From an uncultured Erysipelotrichaceae bacterium (lineage in GTDB: Bacteria > Bacillota_I > Bacilli_A > Erysipelotrichales > Erysipelotrichaceae): DNA of 41,652 bases. The position numbers and the translations under genes were made by a program. The notes under the pieces are model-generated. The model had not been told where the DNA came from, ran no database searches, and worked only from the letters and a program-made list of their open reading frames with translations. This document shows, piece by piece, positions 33,048 through 41,593 of this stretch. Location: the NCBI GenBank assembly GCA_902803055.1, contig CADCOR010000054.1, forward strand, positions 1-41,652. Reading direction: 5' to 3'. Each line of letters begins with the position of its first letter. Within the stretch, counting starts at the first letter, position 1.

Positions 33048-34678
33048 TGAAAAAAACGATGAAGAAAAATGAATTTGCGGAAAGCACATTCATATCATAT
33101 ATCGCTATTGTGGCCTCGAAAGTTCTGGGCATTCTTTATAATATCCCTTTTTATGGACTGATCGGACCGGGCGGTTTTATCTATTCACTTGCTTATCAGA
33201 TCTATGCGCTGTTTCTGGATATCTCAACTTCCGGCATTCCTACGGCGATCAGTATCGTCGTCGGCCACTATAATTCCTTAAAACAGTATTTCAATAAAGA
33301 AAAAGCCTATAAGATCGGCAGCAGAGTTATTCTGCTTGTTTCTTTGCTGTCTTTTATCTTCATGCAGTTTGGCGCAGAAGCCATAGCCCGTTTCTATCTT
33401 TCTTCCATGAAAGAGGGTGCAAGCATTCATGATGTCGCTGCAGCTATCAGGTGCGTTTCCTTCTGCGTGCTGATCGTTCCGTTTTTAAGTATCAGAAGGG
33501 GCTATCTGCAAGGTCATCACTTCTTTGAACTGTCTTCCAAATCACAGGTCATCGAACAGTTTGTCCGCATCATCTTTGCCCTGGCTGGGGCATATCTGCT
33601 TATCAGAGTCTTTAAGCGTTCTGTTCAATCAGGTGTCAATATTGCTTTATTCGGTGCTTTTGTCGGAGCTTTGGCCGCCTTTATCTATGTTGATGTCAAT
33701 ATGCGCAATAACGCTTCAAGTTTTCCTAAGGGTTCGGCAGACGAGAAAATTGATGATACGATGAAGATCGTCAAGAAGATCGCCGGTTATTGTGCGACGA
33801 TCACTCTGGTTTCGATTGCCTCAAGCGTCTACAATATCGTTGATACCAAGCTGATGCTGGAAGGCCTTCGCAAAGTAGGCTATCCCGATATCGTGAATCA
33901 GGAGATCTCTTCTTTGATTTCTTCCTGGGTCCCGAAAATGACTGAAGCCATGGGAGCTTTAGCGATCGCTATGACTTCTTCGATCGCCCCGCATATTGCA
34001 GACAGTTTTGCGAATAACGATATCAAAGGCGTATCCGAAAAGATCAATCGCGGTATCTCCATCCTGATTCTGATCTGCATACCGCTGACTGTCGGTATCT
34101 ATGTCTTTGCGGAACCATATTTCACGCTGTTTTATGGCTTCAACAAATATGGTGCCCCTTTATTGAGAATCAATGTCTTATTCAATCTGGTCTCTTGTTT
34201 CACGATGGTTCTGAGCATGGCTTTGCAAAGCCTTGATCGGGGCAGAAAAGTCATATTCATCGTCTTAACATCCATCATCATGAATACTGCCATGGACCTG
34301 CCGCTGATATATCTGTTTGATTATCTTGGCTTGCCTGCCTATTTAGGCTGCGGCACTTCGAGCATCATTGCTGAACTGTTCAAGATCATCTTCCTGCTGC
34401 GTTTCATTTCTCATGATGTCCATATCGATTATCGTGATTCTTTAAACGTCTTAGGCAAAACGTTTTTGCCGCTATTAGCCATGACTGTTACGGTTTTGCT
34501 GATCAGAATGATCTGGCCGCCTGTGAACTCAAGAGTGCTGCTTTTATTCCAGCTGATGGTTTATGCCTTATCGGGTATATTGGTCTATGGCCTGCTGGGA
34601 CTTAAAAACGGCGTAATCAGAGACGTTTTCACTTCCGAAAAGGTAGATGCTTTGTTGCATAGATTAAAGATCGGGTAA
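33047..34678 (+). CDS. MurJ/YtgP-type lipid-linked oligosaccharide flippase (MVF/MATE superfamily)
   Basis: This 543-residue protein has about fourteen hydrophobic segments. The pattern SIRRGYLQGHHFFELSSKSQVIEQFVRI closely follows the RGYLQG...SQVIEQ-RV block of the Bacillota YtgP (MurJ-like)/SpoVB family, which flips lipid II or related undecaprenyl-linked precursors. An oligosaccharide flippase of the same superfamily is the alternative. It is translationally coupled to the GatD-like gene (overlap at 33047), tying the pair to cell-wall precursor export. Confidence 0.85.
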   Translation: MKKTMKKNEFAESTFISYIAIVASKVLGILYNIPFYGLIGPGGFIYSLAYQIYALFLDISTSGIPTAISIVVGHYNSLKQYFNKEKAYKIGSRVILLVSLLSFIFMQFGAEAIARFYLSSMKEGASIHDVAAAIRCVSFCVLIVPFLSIRRGYLQGHHFFELSSKSQVIEQFVRIIFALAGAYLLIRVFKRSVQSGVNIALFGAFVGALAAFIYVDVNMRNNASSFPKGSADEKIDDTMKIVKKIAGYCATITLVSIASSVYNIVDTKLMLEGLRKVGYPDIVNQEISSLISSWVPKMTEAMGALAIAMTSSIAPHIADSFANNDIKGVSEKINRGISILILICIPLTVGIYVFAEPYFTLFYGFNKYGAPLLRINVLFNLVSCFTMVLSMALQSLDRGRKVIFIVLTSIIMNTAMDLPLIYLFDYLGLPAYLGCGTSSIIAELFKIIFLLRFISHDVHIDYRDSLNVLGKTFLPLLAMTVTVLLIRMIWPPVNSRVLLLFQLMVYALSGILVYGLLGLKNGVIRDVFTSEKVDALLHRLKIG

Positions 34679-34687
34679 GCTGTGGAA

Positions 34688-34703
34688 TTCTTTTATAAAA
34701 GAA
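34688..34703. repeat. 16-bp perfect palindrome upstream of the ATP-grasp gene
   Basis: TTCTTTTATAAAAGAA reads identically on both strands. It lies 10 nt after the flippase stop and about 38 nt before the ATP-grasp start. It could be an operator overlapping an AT-rich -10 region; no loop or T-tract supports a terminator. Confidence 0.4.
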
Positions 34704-34740
34704 ATACAACGCCTGATTACGAGAACGAGGAATTAAGTAT

Positions 34741-35751
34741 ATGAAAAAACTGCTTTATGTGTTTAGAAGAATTCTTTCTCTTGACTACAAGAGTTTCTTT
34801 CAGACGATCAATGAACTGCATAAACGAAGCGGCAAGAGCAGGATCTGGCTGTTTTTTGACATCATTTACTGCGGTTTCAAATATGGGGCTGGTTATCTCG
34901 ACTATAAGTGGTTTCAGTTTTATGATCTTTCGCCGGAGCTCAGAAGTACCTATATAACCCGGATGAAAAACAATCAGATCGTACGGCTCCTTAATGATCC
35001 GGAGTATTATGATCTGGTCGATAATAAAGTCAGATTCCTCAAGCTGTTCAAAGATTATGTACACCGTGACTGGCTGTATCTGCCGGAATGCGAATATGCT
35101 GATTTTGAAGCTTTTGTTTCCAAACATGATGAAATGATGATCAAATCAGTCTATGGTACCGGCGGTCATGGCGTCAGGAAGATCTATCTGAAGGATTTTG
35201 AAAACGTCAGATCAATGTATGATTATATCCTTGCTGCCAAAATGCCGTTGGTAGAAGAATGCATAAAACAGCACGAAGACATCAACCGGATCTATCCGTA
35301 CTCAGTTAATACCTATCGCATTCTGACGATCAGGGATGAACAGAATACTGATCTGATCTTTGCCTATATCCGCATCGGCAATAACGGGTCTTCTGTTGAT
35401 AACCATCACTCCGGCGGCATGTCGACACCGATCGATCTGAACAGCGGCAAGATCCTTTATCCGGCTATTGATATCGAAGGCAATCTTTTTGACAGCCATC
35501 CGATGACAGGAACAAAGCTGCTTGGCTATCAGCTTCCATGCTGGAAAGAAGCAGTTGCCATGGTCAAAGAGGCAGCACAGATCGTTCCGCAGCTCAGATA
35601 TATCGGCTGGGATGTCGCAATCTCTGAAGACGGTCCATTGCTTATAGAAGGAAATCATCTGCCGGGCTATGACTCCATGCAGCTTCCAGCTCAGAATCCC
35701 GACCGGGTCGGATTCCTGCCTTTATACCGTAAATATGTCAAAAACATCTGA
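34741..35751 (+). CDS. ATP-grasp protein, sugar-transfer-associated type
   Basis: This 336-residue protein fits the ATP-grasp fold. The nucleotide lysine and glycine-rich loop segment is MIKSVYGTGGHGVRKI (about 138-153), the central VEECIKQHEDINRIYPYSVNTYRILT block follows, and the metal-binding end is YIGWDVAISEDGPLLIEGNHLPGYDS. The pattern resembles the sugar-transfer-associated ATP-grasp family, often found in polysaccharide clusters. ATP-grasp enzymes ligate carboxylates to amines, so peptide or amino-acid ligation onto an envelope precursor is possible here beside MurT-like and flippase genes. The RBS is GAGGA. The substrate is unknown. Confidence 0.8.
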   Translation: MKKLLYVFRRILSLDYKSFFQTINELHKRSGKSRIWLFFDIIYCGFKYGAGYLDYKWFQFYDLSPELRSTYITRMKNNQIVRLLNDPEYYDLVDNKVRFLKLFKDYVHRDWLYLPECEYADFEAFVSKHDEMMIKSVYGTGGHGVRKIYLKDFENVRSMYDYILAAKMPLVEECIKQHEDINRIYPYSVNTYRILTIRDEQNTDLIFAYIRIGNNGSSVDNHHSGGMSTPIDLNSGKILYPAIDIEGNLFDSHPMTGTKLLGYQLPCWKEAVAMVKEAAQIVPQLRYIGWDVAISEDGPLLIEGNHLPGYDSMQLPAQNPDRVGFLPLYRKYVKNI

Positions 35752-36802
35752 TAAAAACTTAATCTTAAAATTTATTACCATCTTAATGGCGATATTGTTT
35801 GCAGTATCGCTTTCTTCATGTGCAGCCGATAATCAGCAGACCAAAACAGTTATGAGTCTTGATGAATATCTCAAGCAAAGCGAGGAAAAGTGGTTTCTGA
35901 CAGGCAAAAAGAGATATACGATCAAGGCGATGATGGTTTCTGAAAAGATCTCTTTCCGCAACGAATTTGAGCTCACAGACTATACCGTTGAAGATGATGG
36001 TGAAACGGTCGTCCTTAAGGGCACAGCTGATGAAATGTGGGCATCAAAACTGGAGAAAGTTATTGCGACCTACACTAAACCTGATGGATCTTCTTTAAGC
36101 AAAGATGATTTTGTGCCTAAAGATGCCTATATCGATATCGTCACGATCCCTGCACCGTATAAATATTACGCGATGTTTGTGCCGAATGATATCTCTGTAA
36201 CTGTTCTTACCGCCTGGGGAGATGAACTGCACACCAATCTTTCCGAAGTATCTCATGGGAAAGGTGACTATCTAGTCTGCAATAAGGATTCAAATGGTGA
36301 TCCTGATCTAAATGATGTCTGGGTCTTGAATGGTGTTCTTTTTGATCAGAACTACGATACCAGCAGACGCAGCAGTGATCTTTCTTTGCCGAGGATACTT
36401 CTTTATGCCTGTTCAGCATTTTATGCTTTGCTGTGTGTCTTTTCGATAGTTACGGGTCTGATGTATGCCAGCGGCAGAAGAAAACTCAATCCTCTGGAAT
36501 TATCAGATAATTTCATGAACAGATTTGATAGTCAATCCAGCATTGACAGATTTGCTGTCAGAATGGGATGGGTAACTTTTGCGGTTGGCATAATTCAAGG
36601 TCTGACAGCTTACGCACTTTTTAATGGCAAGGGTTTATTCAGCTATCTGATTGCCTTGGGTTTTACGGTTTTTTCTTTGACTTCAGTATCGTTTAAACTC
36701 AAAGGCCGTAAAAGCCTGTTTGCGATCCTGAAATGTCTTGCCTATGTGCTGATCATTATCATTCTGGTTTATCCTGGTGTGCGATCATATTTCTTCAGCT
36801 GA
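35735..36802 (+). CDS. Predicted lipoprotein-like membrane protein, unknown function
   Basis: This 355-residue protein starts at ATG 35735, inside the end of the ATP-grasp gene (17-nt overlap, no obvious RBS). An N-terminal hydrophobic segment (about 11-27) ends in a lipobox-like SLSSC, followed by an extracytoplasmic region of about 190 residues. Several transmembrane helices then occupy the C-terminal third (LLYACSAFYALLCVFSIVTG, WVTFAVGIIQGLTAYALF, and two more). A lipid-modified Cys plus C-terminal helices is unusual; the N-terminal segment may instead be an ordinary membrane anchor. No family is recognised. Confidence 0.7.
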   Translation: MSKTSDKNLILKFITILMAILFAVSLSSCAADNQQTKTVMSLDEYLKQSEEKWFLTGKKRYTIKAMMVSEKISFRNEFELTDYTVEDDGETVVLKGTADEMWASKLEKVIATYTKPDGSSLSKDDFVPKDAYIDIVTIPAPYKYYAMFVPNDISVTVLTAWGDELHTNLSEVSHGKGDYLVCNKDSNGDPDLNDVWVLNGVLFDQNYDTSRRSSDLSLPRILLYACSAFYALLCVFSIVTGLMYASGRRKLNPLELSDNFMNRFDSQSSIDRFAVRMGWVTFAVGIIQGLTAYALFNGKGLFSYLIALGFTVFSLTSVSFKLKGRKSLFAILKCLAYVLIIIILVYPGVRSYFFS

Positions 36803-36816
36803 TTATGGGGGTATAA

Positions 36817-37596
36817 ATGAATCTGTTTGTGGAAGGATTACAGGGCTCTGGCAAGAGTACCTTAACGGATAAATTAGCTAAATTGTATCCTGCATATCGT
36901 CTGATCAAAGAAGGGGACTATTCTCCAATCGAATTGGCCTGGTGTGCTTATGTCAAGAAAGACACCTATGATCAGATCCTTGAAAGATATCCGGATCTAA
37001 GTGAAGCAATAAGACAAAACAGTGTAAATGAAGATGAACATATCATAATCTGTTACACAAAGATCAGAACTGATAATAGTGACTTTTATAAGGATCTGGA
37101 GAGATGCGAGATATATAATAATCGCACTGATGATGAGCAGTTTAAAAACATCATCATCAGTCGTTTTAAAAACTTCAATGATGATGGACTGATCTTTGAA
37201 TGTTCACTGTTTCAGAACATCGTTGAAGATATGATCCTGTTTCGGAACATGAGCGATGAACAGATCATCTCTTTTTACGCAAAGCTCAAAGAAATACTGA
37301 AGGATAAAGATTATCTGATCTATTATCTGATTAGTGATGATATTGAATCCAATTTTGAGATCATAAGAAAGCAAAGAACAGATGAAAAAGGAAATGAAGT
37401 CTGGTATGAAATGATGCTGGATTATTTCAATAATTCACCTTATGCTGCAAGCAGGAATCTTTCGGGAGAAGAAGAACTCATAAAACACTTCTATCATCGT
37501 CAGCAGCTTGAACTGACGATCTGCAGACAGCTTTTTAATGACAGATGCAGGCTGCTTCAAGCAAAGAATTATTCAGAAGCTGAATTATTAAAGTAA
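36817..37596 (+). CDS. P-loop NTPase / nucleotide-kinase-like protein, unknown substrate
   Basis: This 259-residue soluble protein begins MNLFVEGLQGSGKSTL, with Walker A GLQGSGKS at residues 7-14 right at the N-terminus. This layout is seen in nucleoside and small-molecule kinases and in AAA-like single-domain ATPases. A plausible Walker B-like or base region is GLIFECSLFQN, and charged helices resembling a kinase lid follow (IRKQRTDEKGNEVWYEM). No specific family is assigned. The RBS region is TGGGGGT. Downstream is a small inverted repeat (TCCATT at 37605, AATGGA at 37616) with no T-tract. Confidence 0.7.
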   Translation: MNLFVEGLQGSGKSTLTDKLAKLYPAYRLIKEGDYSPIELAWCAYVKKDTYDQILERYPDLSEAIRQNSVNEDEHIIICYTKIRTDNSDFYKDLERCEIYNNRTDDEQFKNIIISRFKNFNDDGLIFECSLFQNIVEDMILFRNMSDEQIISFYAKLKEILKDKDYLIYYLISDDIESNFEIIRKQRTDEKGNEVWYEMMLDYFNNSPYAASRNLSGEEELIKHFYHRQQLELTICRQLFNDRCRLLQAKNYSEAELLK

Positions 37597-37638
37597 TATT
37601 AAAATCCATTATCAGAATGGACACGTTAAAACAGTTGG

Positions 37639-39378
37639 ATGATAATAAAAACAGATATAGACATGACAGAAAACAATAACAGAAAGAAGCACGGATCGCT
37701 GTCTTTGGCTACTAAAGCCAATATTCTCATAGTGGTCATCACGTTAGGAATATCGCTGTCGCTGATTGCGATCTCTGATCGTGCCTATAGAAATTCCGCA
37801 ATTCAGCCCTATTACGAAAGACTTGATACGATCGATATCAATACCGATGGGCTGACTCTTTACATGGATCATTTTCTGCCTTTTTTAGGTACTGATGAAC
37901 TAAGGAAGGTCAAAGAAACAACGCTTGCTCATAATTCACGATTGATCGAATGGATGAGCGGCAAACCATCTCTGAACTCGCAGAACCCGACCATTCCCAA
38001 GACGGAAAACATGTTTACAGACTGGTATCAGCTGAATATGAATCTTTATCGATTCATGGAGTTTGCCGGTTTTGATGATATCTGTACGGAAATTGTTAAG
38101 AATAATAAAGTCTATCGTATCACGGCGTGCGATGCTGTTGAAGAGACTTATTCTTCAGACAGCGATTTTGGACTTGAAGAATCATTCCTGCCTTTACCCG
38201 CGGAGGATTTTGAAAGTCCCAAAGTGATCCAGGTAAAAGATGCCTATATGCTTGCCTGCTGCAGACGTTTTAAACTAAACAACGGCGAAGGAAGAATCTG
38301 GATGACTATCGATCTGTCGGAACAGCTCCTTACGCATGGGGAGTTTTTAAGAAACTCGATAATCTATGTACTTGTATTGACCACAGCCATTTCCTTGATC
38401 TCAATGTCGCTGATGCATCGTTATATCATCACTCCGATCCGCAAAATCACGAAAGCGGCTCAGGTGTTTGTTGCCGATGAGAATGGTCAGTATTCGCGTG
38501 ACAAGATCAGTCAGGTAGAGGTCAATTCAAGAGACGAACTTCAATATCTCAATGAGGAAATGCGTTCGATGCAGACAAGGATCGTCGATAATACCGAACA
38601 TCTGACTCAGCTCACGATCGAAAAGGAAAGACTTAACGGCGAACTGAATATGGCCAATCAGATCCAGACGGGATTCCTGCCTCGGATCACTTCCCAATTT
38701 AAAGACCGCAGAGAGTTCAGAATGTATGCCTCGATGAAACCGGCCAAAGAAGTTGGCGGCGATTTCTATGATTTCTTCTTCATCGATGATGATCATCTGG
38801 TACTGAGTATCGCTGATGTCTCCGGCAAGGGTATTCCGGCAGCTTTGTTTATGATGATCACCAAGGCCATCTTAAAAAACAACGCACATATCGGCAAGAC
38901 ACCTGCGGAAATACTGGAACTGACTAATGATACCATTTATGCCAATAACCGGATGGAAATGTTTGTGACAATCTGGCTTGGCATTCTGGAAATATCCTCA
39001 GGAAAACTCATTGCCGCCAATGCCGGACATGAGTATCCTGCTGTCTATGATAAAGCTGATGGAAAGTTTGACTTATATAATGATCCGCACGGCTTTATTA
39101 TCGGAGGAATGGATGAAGTCCAATACAAAAATTATGAGCTTAAGCTGAATCCTGGTGATAAGCTGTTTGTTTATACTGATGGCGTCATGGAAGCCAAGAA
39201 TGATCAGGGTGAGCAGTATGGCAAAGTCAGAGTAATCGATACACTTAACAGTGTAAATGATCAGGGACCTGAGGAAATAATCGGAACTGTTTACGATTCA
39301 CTTTATAATTTCATGGGTGAAAGTGAACAGTTTGATGATATTACGATGTTATGTCTGGAATATCTGGGTGATCGTTAA
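37639..39378 (+). CDS. Membrane-bound HAMP-PP2C serine phosphatase (RsbU/SpoIIE type)
   Basis: This 579-residue sensor phosphatase has a transmembrane helix (about 28-46), an extracytoplasmic sensor region of about 190 residues, and a second helix (about 240-260). A HAMP linker (TPIRKITKAAQVF...) and a coiled coil follow. The C-terminal SpoIIE-type PP2C domain has metal aspartates in GGDFYDFF (Asp375, Asp378), DVSGKG (Asp393) and the final FDDITMLCLEY. Such proteins dephosphorylate anti-anti-sigma or STAS partners in partner-switching systems; none is encoded nearby. The start is uncertain: ATG 37639 and ATG 37663 are in frame and neither has a clear RBS. Confidence 0.88.
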   Translation: MIIKTDIDMTENNNRKKHGSLSLATKANILIVVITLGISLSLIAISDRAYRNSAIQPYYERLDTIDINTDGLTLYMDHFLPFLGTDELRKVKETTLAHNSRLIEWMSGKPSLNSQNPTIPKTENMFTDWYQLNMNLYRFMEFAGFDDICTEIVKNNKVYRITACDAVEETYSSDSDFGLEESFLPLPAEDFESPKVIQVKDAYMLACCRRFKLNNGEGRIWMTIDLSEQLLTHGEFLRNSIIYVLVLTTAISLISMSLMHRYIITPIRKITKAAQVFVADENGQYSRDKISQVEVNSRDELQYLNEEMRSMQTRIVDNTEHLTQLTIEKERLNGELNMANQIQTGFLPRITSQFKDRREFRMYASMKPAKEVGGDFYDFFFIDDDHLVLSIADVSGKGIPAALFMMITKAILKNNAHIGKTPAEILELTNDTIYANNRMEMFVTIWLGILEISSGKLIAANAGHEYPAVYDKADGKFDLYNDPHGFIIGGMDEVQYKNYELKLNPGDKLFVYTDGVMEAKNDQGEQYGKVRVIDTLNSVNDQGPEEIIGTVYDSLYNFMGESEQFDDITMLCLEYLGDR

Positions 39379-39398
39379 AAACGATAAAGGAGCGACTT

Positions 39399-40142
39399 AT
39401 GTTTAATGTTGAAGGGAAATGGGCTTTAGTAACAGGTGCCAGCAGAGGAATTGGCTATCTGGCGGCTTTATATCTGGCGGATAAAGGCTGCAATATCATT
39501 GCCCATGCCCGCAAAAAGGAAAACTGCGAAAAAGTAATTGAAGAAATAAAAAAACATGGTGTTAAGGTCTATGCAGTCGAAGCAGAATTATCGGATGTCG
39601 ATGAAGTGAATAAGATGTGTAAAGAGATCGATAACTACGGCACTAAAGTTGATATCATTCTGAACAATGCCGGTTATCAGATTGCTTATCATCGCGATTA
39701 TCTTGGCACTCCGGCTTATGATTTTGATGTCAGCTTCAGAGTCAACACGACAGCTCCGATGATGATCGCTTATCACTTCCTGCCAGGGATGAAGGAAAGA
39801 GGCTATGGCCGGATAGTTAATACGACCAGCGGGATTGATCTTGAACCGGAACAGGCTGCCTATTCCGCTTCCAAAGCGGCCTTAAGCAAGATCACCAGAG
39901 ATTTAGGCAGAGACTTTGAAGGCACTGATGTGATGATCTCACTTACTGATCCGGGCTGGTGCCGGACAGATTTAGGCGGAAAGAATGCACCAAATGAACC
40001 GGAAAGTGCCATTCCCGGTGTCGTAGTCGGTGTGTTTATCGATGATAAGAAGAGCGGACGGCTCTTTGCGGCTCAGGATTACACTGGCTTAAGTTTAGAA
40101 GAAGCGGTTAAAAAAGCTCAGAAAGTCAAAGGCGTGTATTAG
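39399..40142 (+). CDS. Short-chain dehydrogenase/reductase
   Basis: This 247-residue classical SDR has the cofactor motif TGASRGIG at 12-19, a structural NNAG, the catalytic Ser in VNTTSG, and Tyr155-x-x-x-Lys159 (YSASK). The Arg-Lys pair after strand 2 (HARKKEN) suggests NADPH preference. The DPGWCRTDLGG segment is seen in uncharacterised SDRs. The substrate is unknown. AAAGGAG is the RBS, 21 nt after the phosphatase gene, and a strong terminator follows. Confidence 0.9.
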   Translation: MFNVEGKWALVTGASRGIGYLAALYLADKGCNIIAHARKKENCEKVIEEIKKHGVKVYAVEAELSDVDEVNKMCKEIDNYGTKVDIILNNAGYQIAYHRDYLGTPAYDFDVSFRVNTTAPMMIAYHFLPGMKERGYGRIVNTTSGIDLEPEQAAYSASKAALSKITRDLGRDFEGTDVMISLTDPGWCRTDLGGKNAPNEPESAIPGVVVGVFIDDKKSGRLFAAQDYTGLSLEEAVKKAQKVKGVY

Positions 40143-40169
40143 CCTGACCCTTAATATATTAGATCGGAC

Positions 40170-40198
40170 AGTACAGAATCATCTTCTGTACTTTTTTA
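40170..40198 (+). terminator. Rho-independent terminator after the SDR gene
   Basis: A 9-bp stem (AGTACAGAA at 40170-40178, TTCTGTACT at 40184-40192) with a TCATC loop runs into six Ts. Confidence 0.92.
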
Positions 40199-40257
40199 TC
40201 TGAACCCTTATACAATTTAGTTAAAGAAGATCAAATTATAATAAATAGGAACAAAAA

Positions 40258-40893
40258 ATGGGAAAAAGAATAGTCGCAGTTAATGCAGGACCAAGAAAAG
40301 GCTGGAATACTGATACGCTGATAAATGAAGCCAGCAAAGGCGCCGAATCAGCAGGAGCCATTATTGAACGTTTTGATCTATATCGCCTGGAGAAATACAC
40401 GGGCTGTATTTCCTGCTTTGGATGCAAAAAGAATCAGAACAGAGGACATTGTATCTGCCGTGATGGACTTACACCGGTATTGGATGCCATCAGACAAAGC
40501 GATGGTCTGATCATCGGTTCACCAAATTATCTGAGTCAGCTTACTGCCTGCTTCAGAGCCTTATATGAAAGACTGGTCTTTCAGAATCTGACCTATAACA
40601 GAGAAACACCTTGCTGCAATGAACATCCGATCCCTGTCTTGCTGATTATGACCAGCAACGCCCCGGATACATCATATGTACAGATGATGGAAGGCTATAA
40701 GCAGACTTTAAGCCGCTTCGTGGGACCGTGCGAAATTCTGATCAGCGGCGATACATTGCAATTGCCTGACTACAGCAAAACAGATTGGGAGTGGACGCTG
40801 TTTGATCCTGAAAAGAAACAGGAACGTCATGATACCATCTTCCCGCAAGAGTGCAAAAAAGCATTTGAACTGGGAGCGTCATTATTCCGCTAG
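40258..40893 (+). CDS. Flavodoxin-fold NAD(P)H-dependent oxidoreductase with Cys-rich loop
   Basis: This 211-residue flavoprotein has the FMN phosphate loop NAGPRKGWNTDTL, a GSPNYLSQLTACFRALYERL flavin-binding block, and a cysteine cluster CISCFGCKK...GHCICRDG of the type seen in iron-sulfur flavoproteins and NADPH-dependent FMN reductases of anaerobes. It may bind an Fe-S cluster and shuttle electrons, perhaps in oxidative defence. AGGAA is the RBS, and a TATAAT at 40237-40242 lies just upstream. The DUF1697 gene follows after 6 nt. Confidence 0.85.
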   Translation: MGKRIVAVNAGPRKGWNTDTLINEASKGAESAGAIIERFDLYRLEKYTGCISCFGCKKNQNRGHCICRDGLTPVLDAIRQSDGLIIGSPNYLSQLTACFRALYERLVFQNLTYNRETPCCNEHPIPVLLIMTSNAPDTSYVQMMEGYKQTLSRFVGPCEILISGDTLQLPDYSKTDWEWTLFDPEKKQERHDTIFPQECKKAFELGASLFR

Positions 40894-40899
40894 ATCATC

Positions 40900-41427
40900 A
40901 TGAAACAGTATATTGTATTTCTAAGAGGCGTAAACATCAGCGGCAAAAACAAGATCAGTATGCCTGAACTCAAGAAAGAACTTGAACAGGCGGGTTTTGC
41001 GGATGTTTCAACATACCTCAACAGCGGTAATATAAAACTGACGACAGATCTTAAAAAACCTGAAATTAAGATCGCAAAACTAATCAGGGATAAGTTTGAT
41101 CTGGATATTCCGGTTTACATCATTGAAAAGAATAAACTGCAGGATATCCTTTCGCATGCTCCTGCATGGTGGAACAATGGCGATAAAGCATTATATGATA
41201 ACCTGATCTTTATCTTAAGTGATGATAAACCTGAAGCTATCTGCAAGCTGATAGGGGAGCCGACTGCTGAACTTGAAAGAATTGAGATCTATAAAGACTT
41301 TATTTTCTGGACATTTGACCGGAAACTCTATCAGAAGTGCAACTGGTGGAAAAAGACAGCAACCAATGGCATTACGGAAAAGCTTACAATCAGAACTGCC
41401 AATACCATTGTGAAACTGTGTGAGTGA
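40900..41427 (+). CDS. DUF1697 family protein
   Basis: This 175-residue protein begins MKQYIVFLRGVNISGKNKISM, the hallmark of DUF1697 (YIAFLRGINVGG-x-x-xKM), followed by STYLNSGNI and the C-terminal NWWKKTATNGITEKLTIR...NTIVKL block with its WRN-like NTx motif. The biochemical function of the family is unknown. It is co-directional with the flavodoxin-fold gene (6-nt spacing) and ends before a probable terminator. Confidence 0.9.
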   Translation: MKQYIVFLRGVNISGKNKISMPELKKELEQAGFADVSTYLNSGNIKLTTDLKKPEIKIAKLIRDKFDLDIPVYIIEKNKLQDILSHAPAWWNNGDKALYDNLIFILSDDKPEAICKLIGEPTAELERIEIYKDFIFWTFDRKLYQKCNWWKKTATNGITEKLTIRTANTIVKLCE

Positions 41428-41450
41428 TCTAGCATCAATTCATAAATGTG

Positions 41451-41473
41451 AAGCCTAGTAATTTTGGCTTTTT
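41451..41473 (+). terminator. Probable terminator after the DUF1697 gene
   Basis: A short 5-bp stem (AAGCC at 41451-41455, GGCTT at 41466-41470) with a 10-nt AT-rich loop is followed by a five-T run. It is weaker than the other terminators here. Confidence 0.55.
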
Positions 41474-41503
41474 GAGTTTCCTGAATGGAATTTTTTGGGT
41501 TTT

Positions 41504-41593
41504 TAAATAACTGAGTGGCTATACCTATAAACACTGTGTGGTCAGGCTATAAACATTCAGTGGCAGGCCTTTAAACAGACTGTGGTCTGCAAT
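41504..41593. repeat. Array of four 22-24 nt direct repeats (TAAACA...GTGG)
   Basis: Units start at 41504, 41528, 41550 and 41572. Each opens with TAAA (TAAACA in the last three) and has GTGG at the same offset (10 nt; 11 in the first), mostly followed by a pyrimidine/G-rich block such as TCAGGC or CAGGCC. The period is 24, 22 and 22 nt with no spacer, so it is not a CRISPR. Arrays of this spacing are typical of transposase-binding sites at element ends (Tn7-like, IS21-like) or of iterated regulator or initiator sites. Confidence 0.65.

Noticed and set aside
37605-37621. Terminator between the P-loop gene and the phosphatase gene
   Set aside because: The 6-bp inverted repeat (TCCATT/AATGGA) has no T-tract, so termination is unlikely.
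41504-41593. CRISPR array
   Set aside because: The repeats abut without spacers, are imperfect, and no cas gene is near. They are direct tandem repeats.
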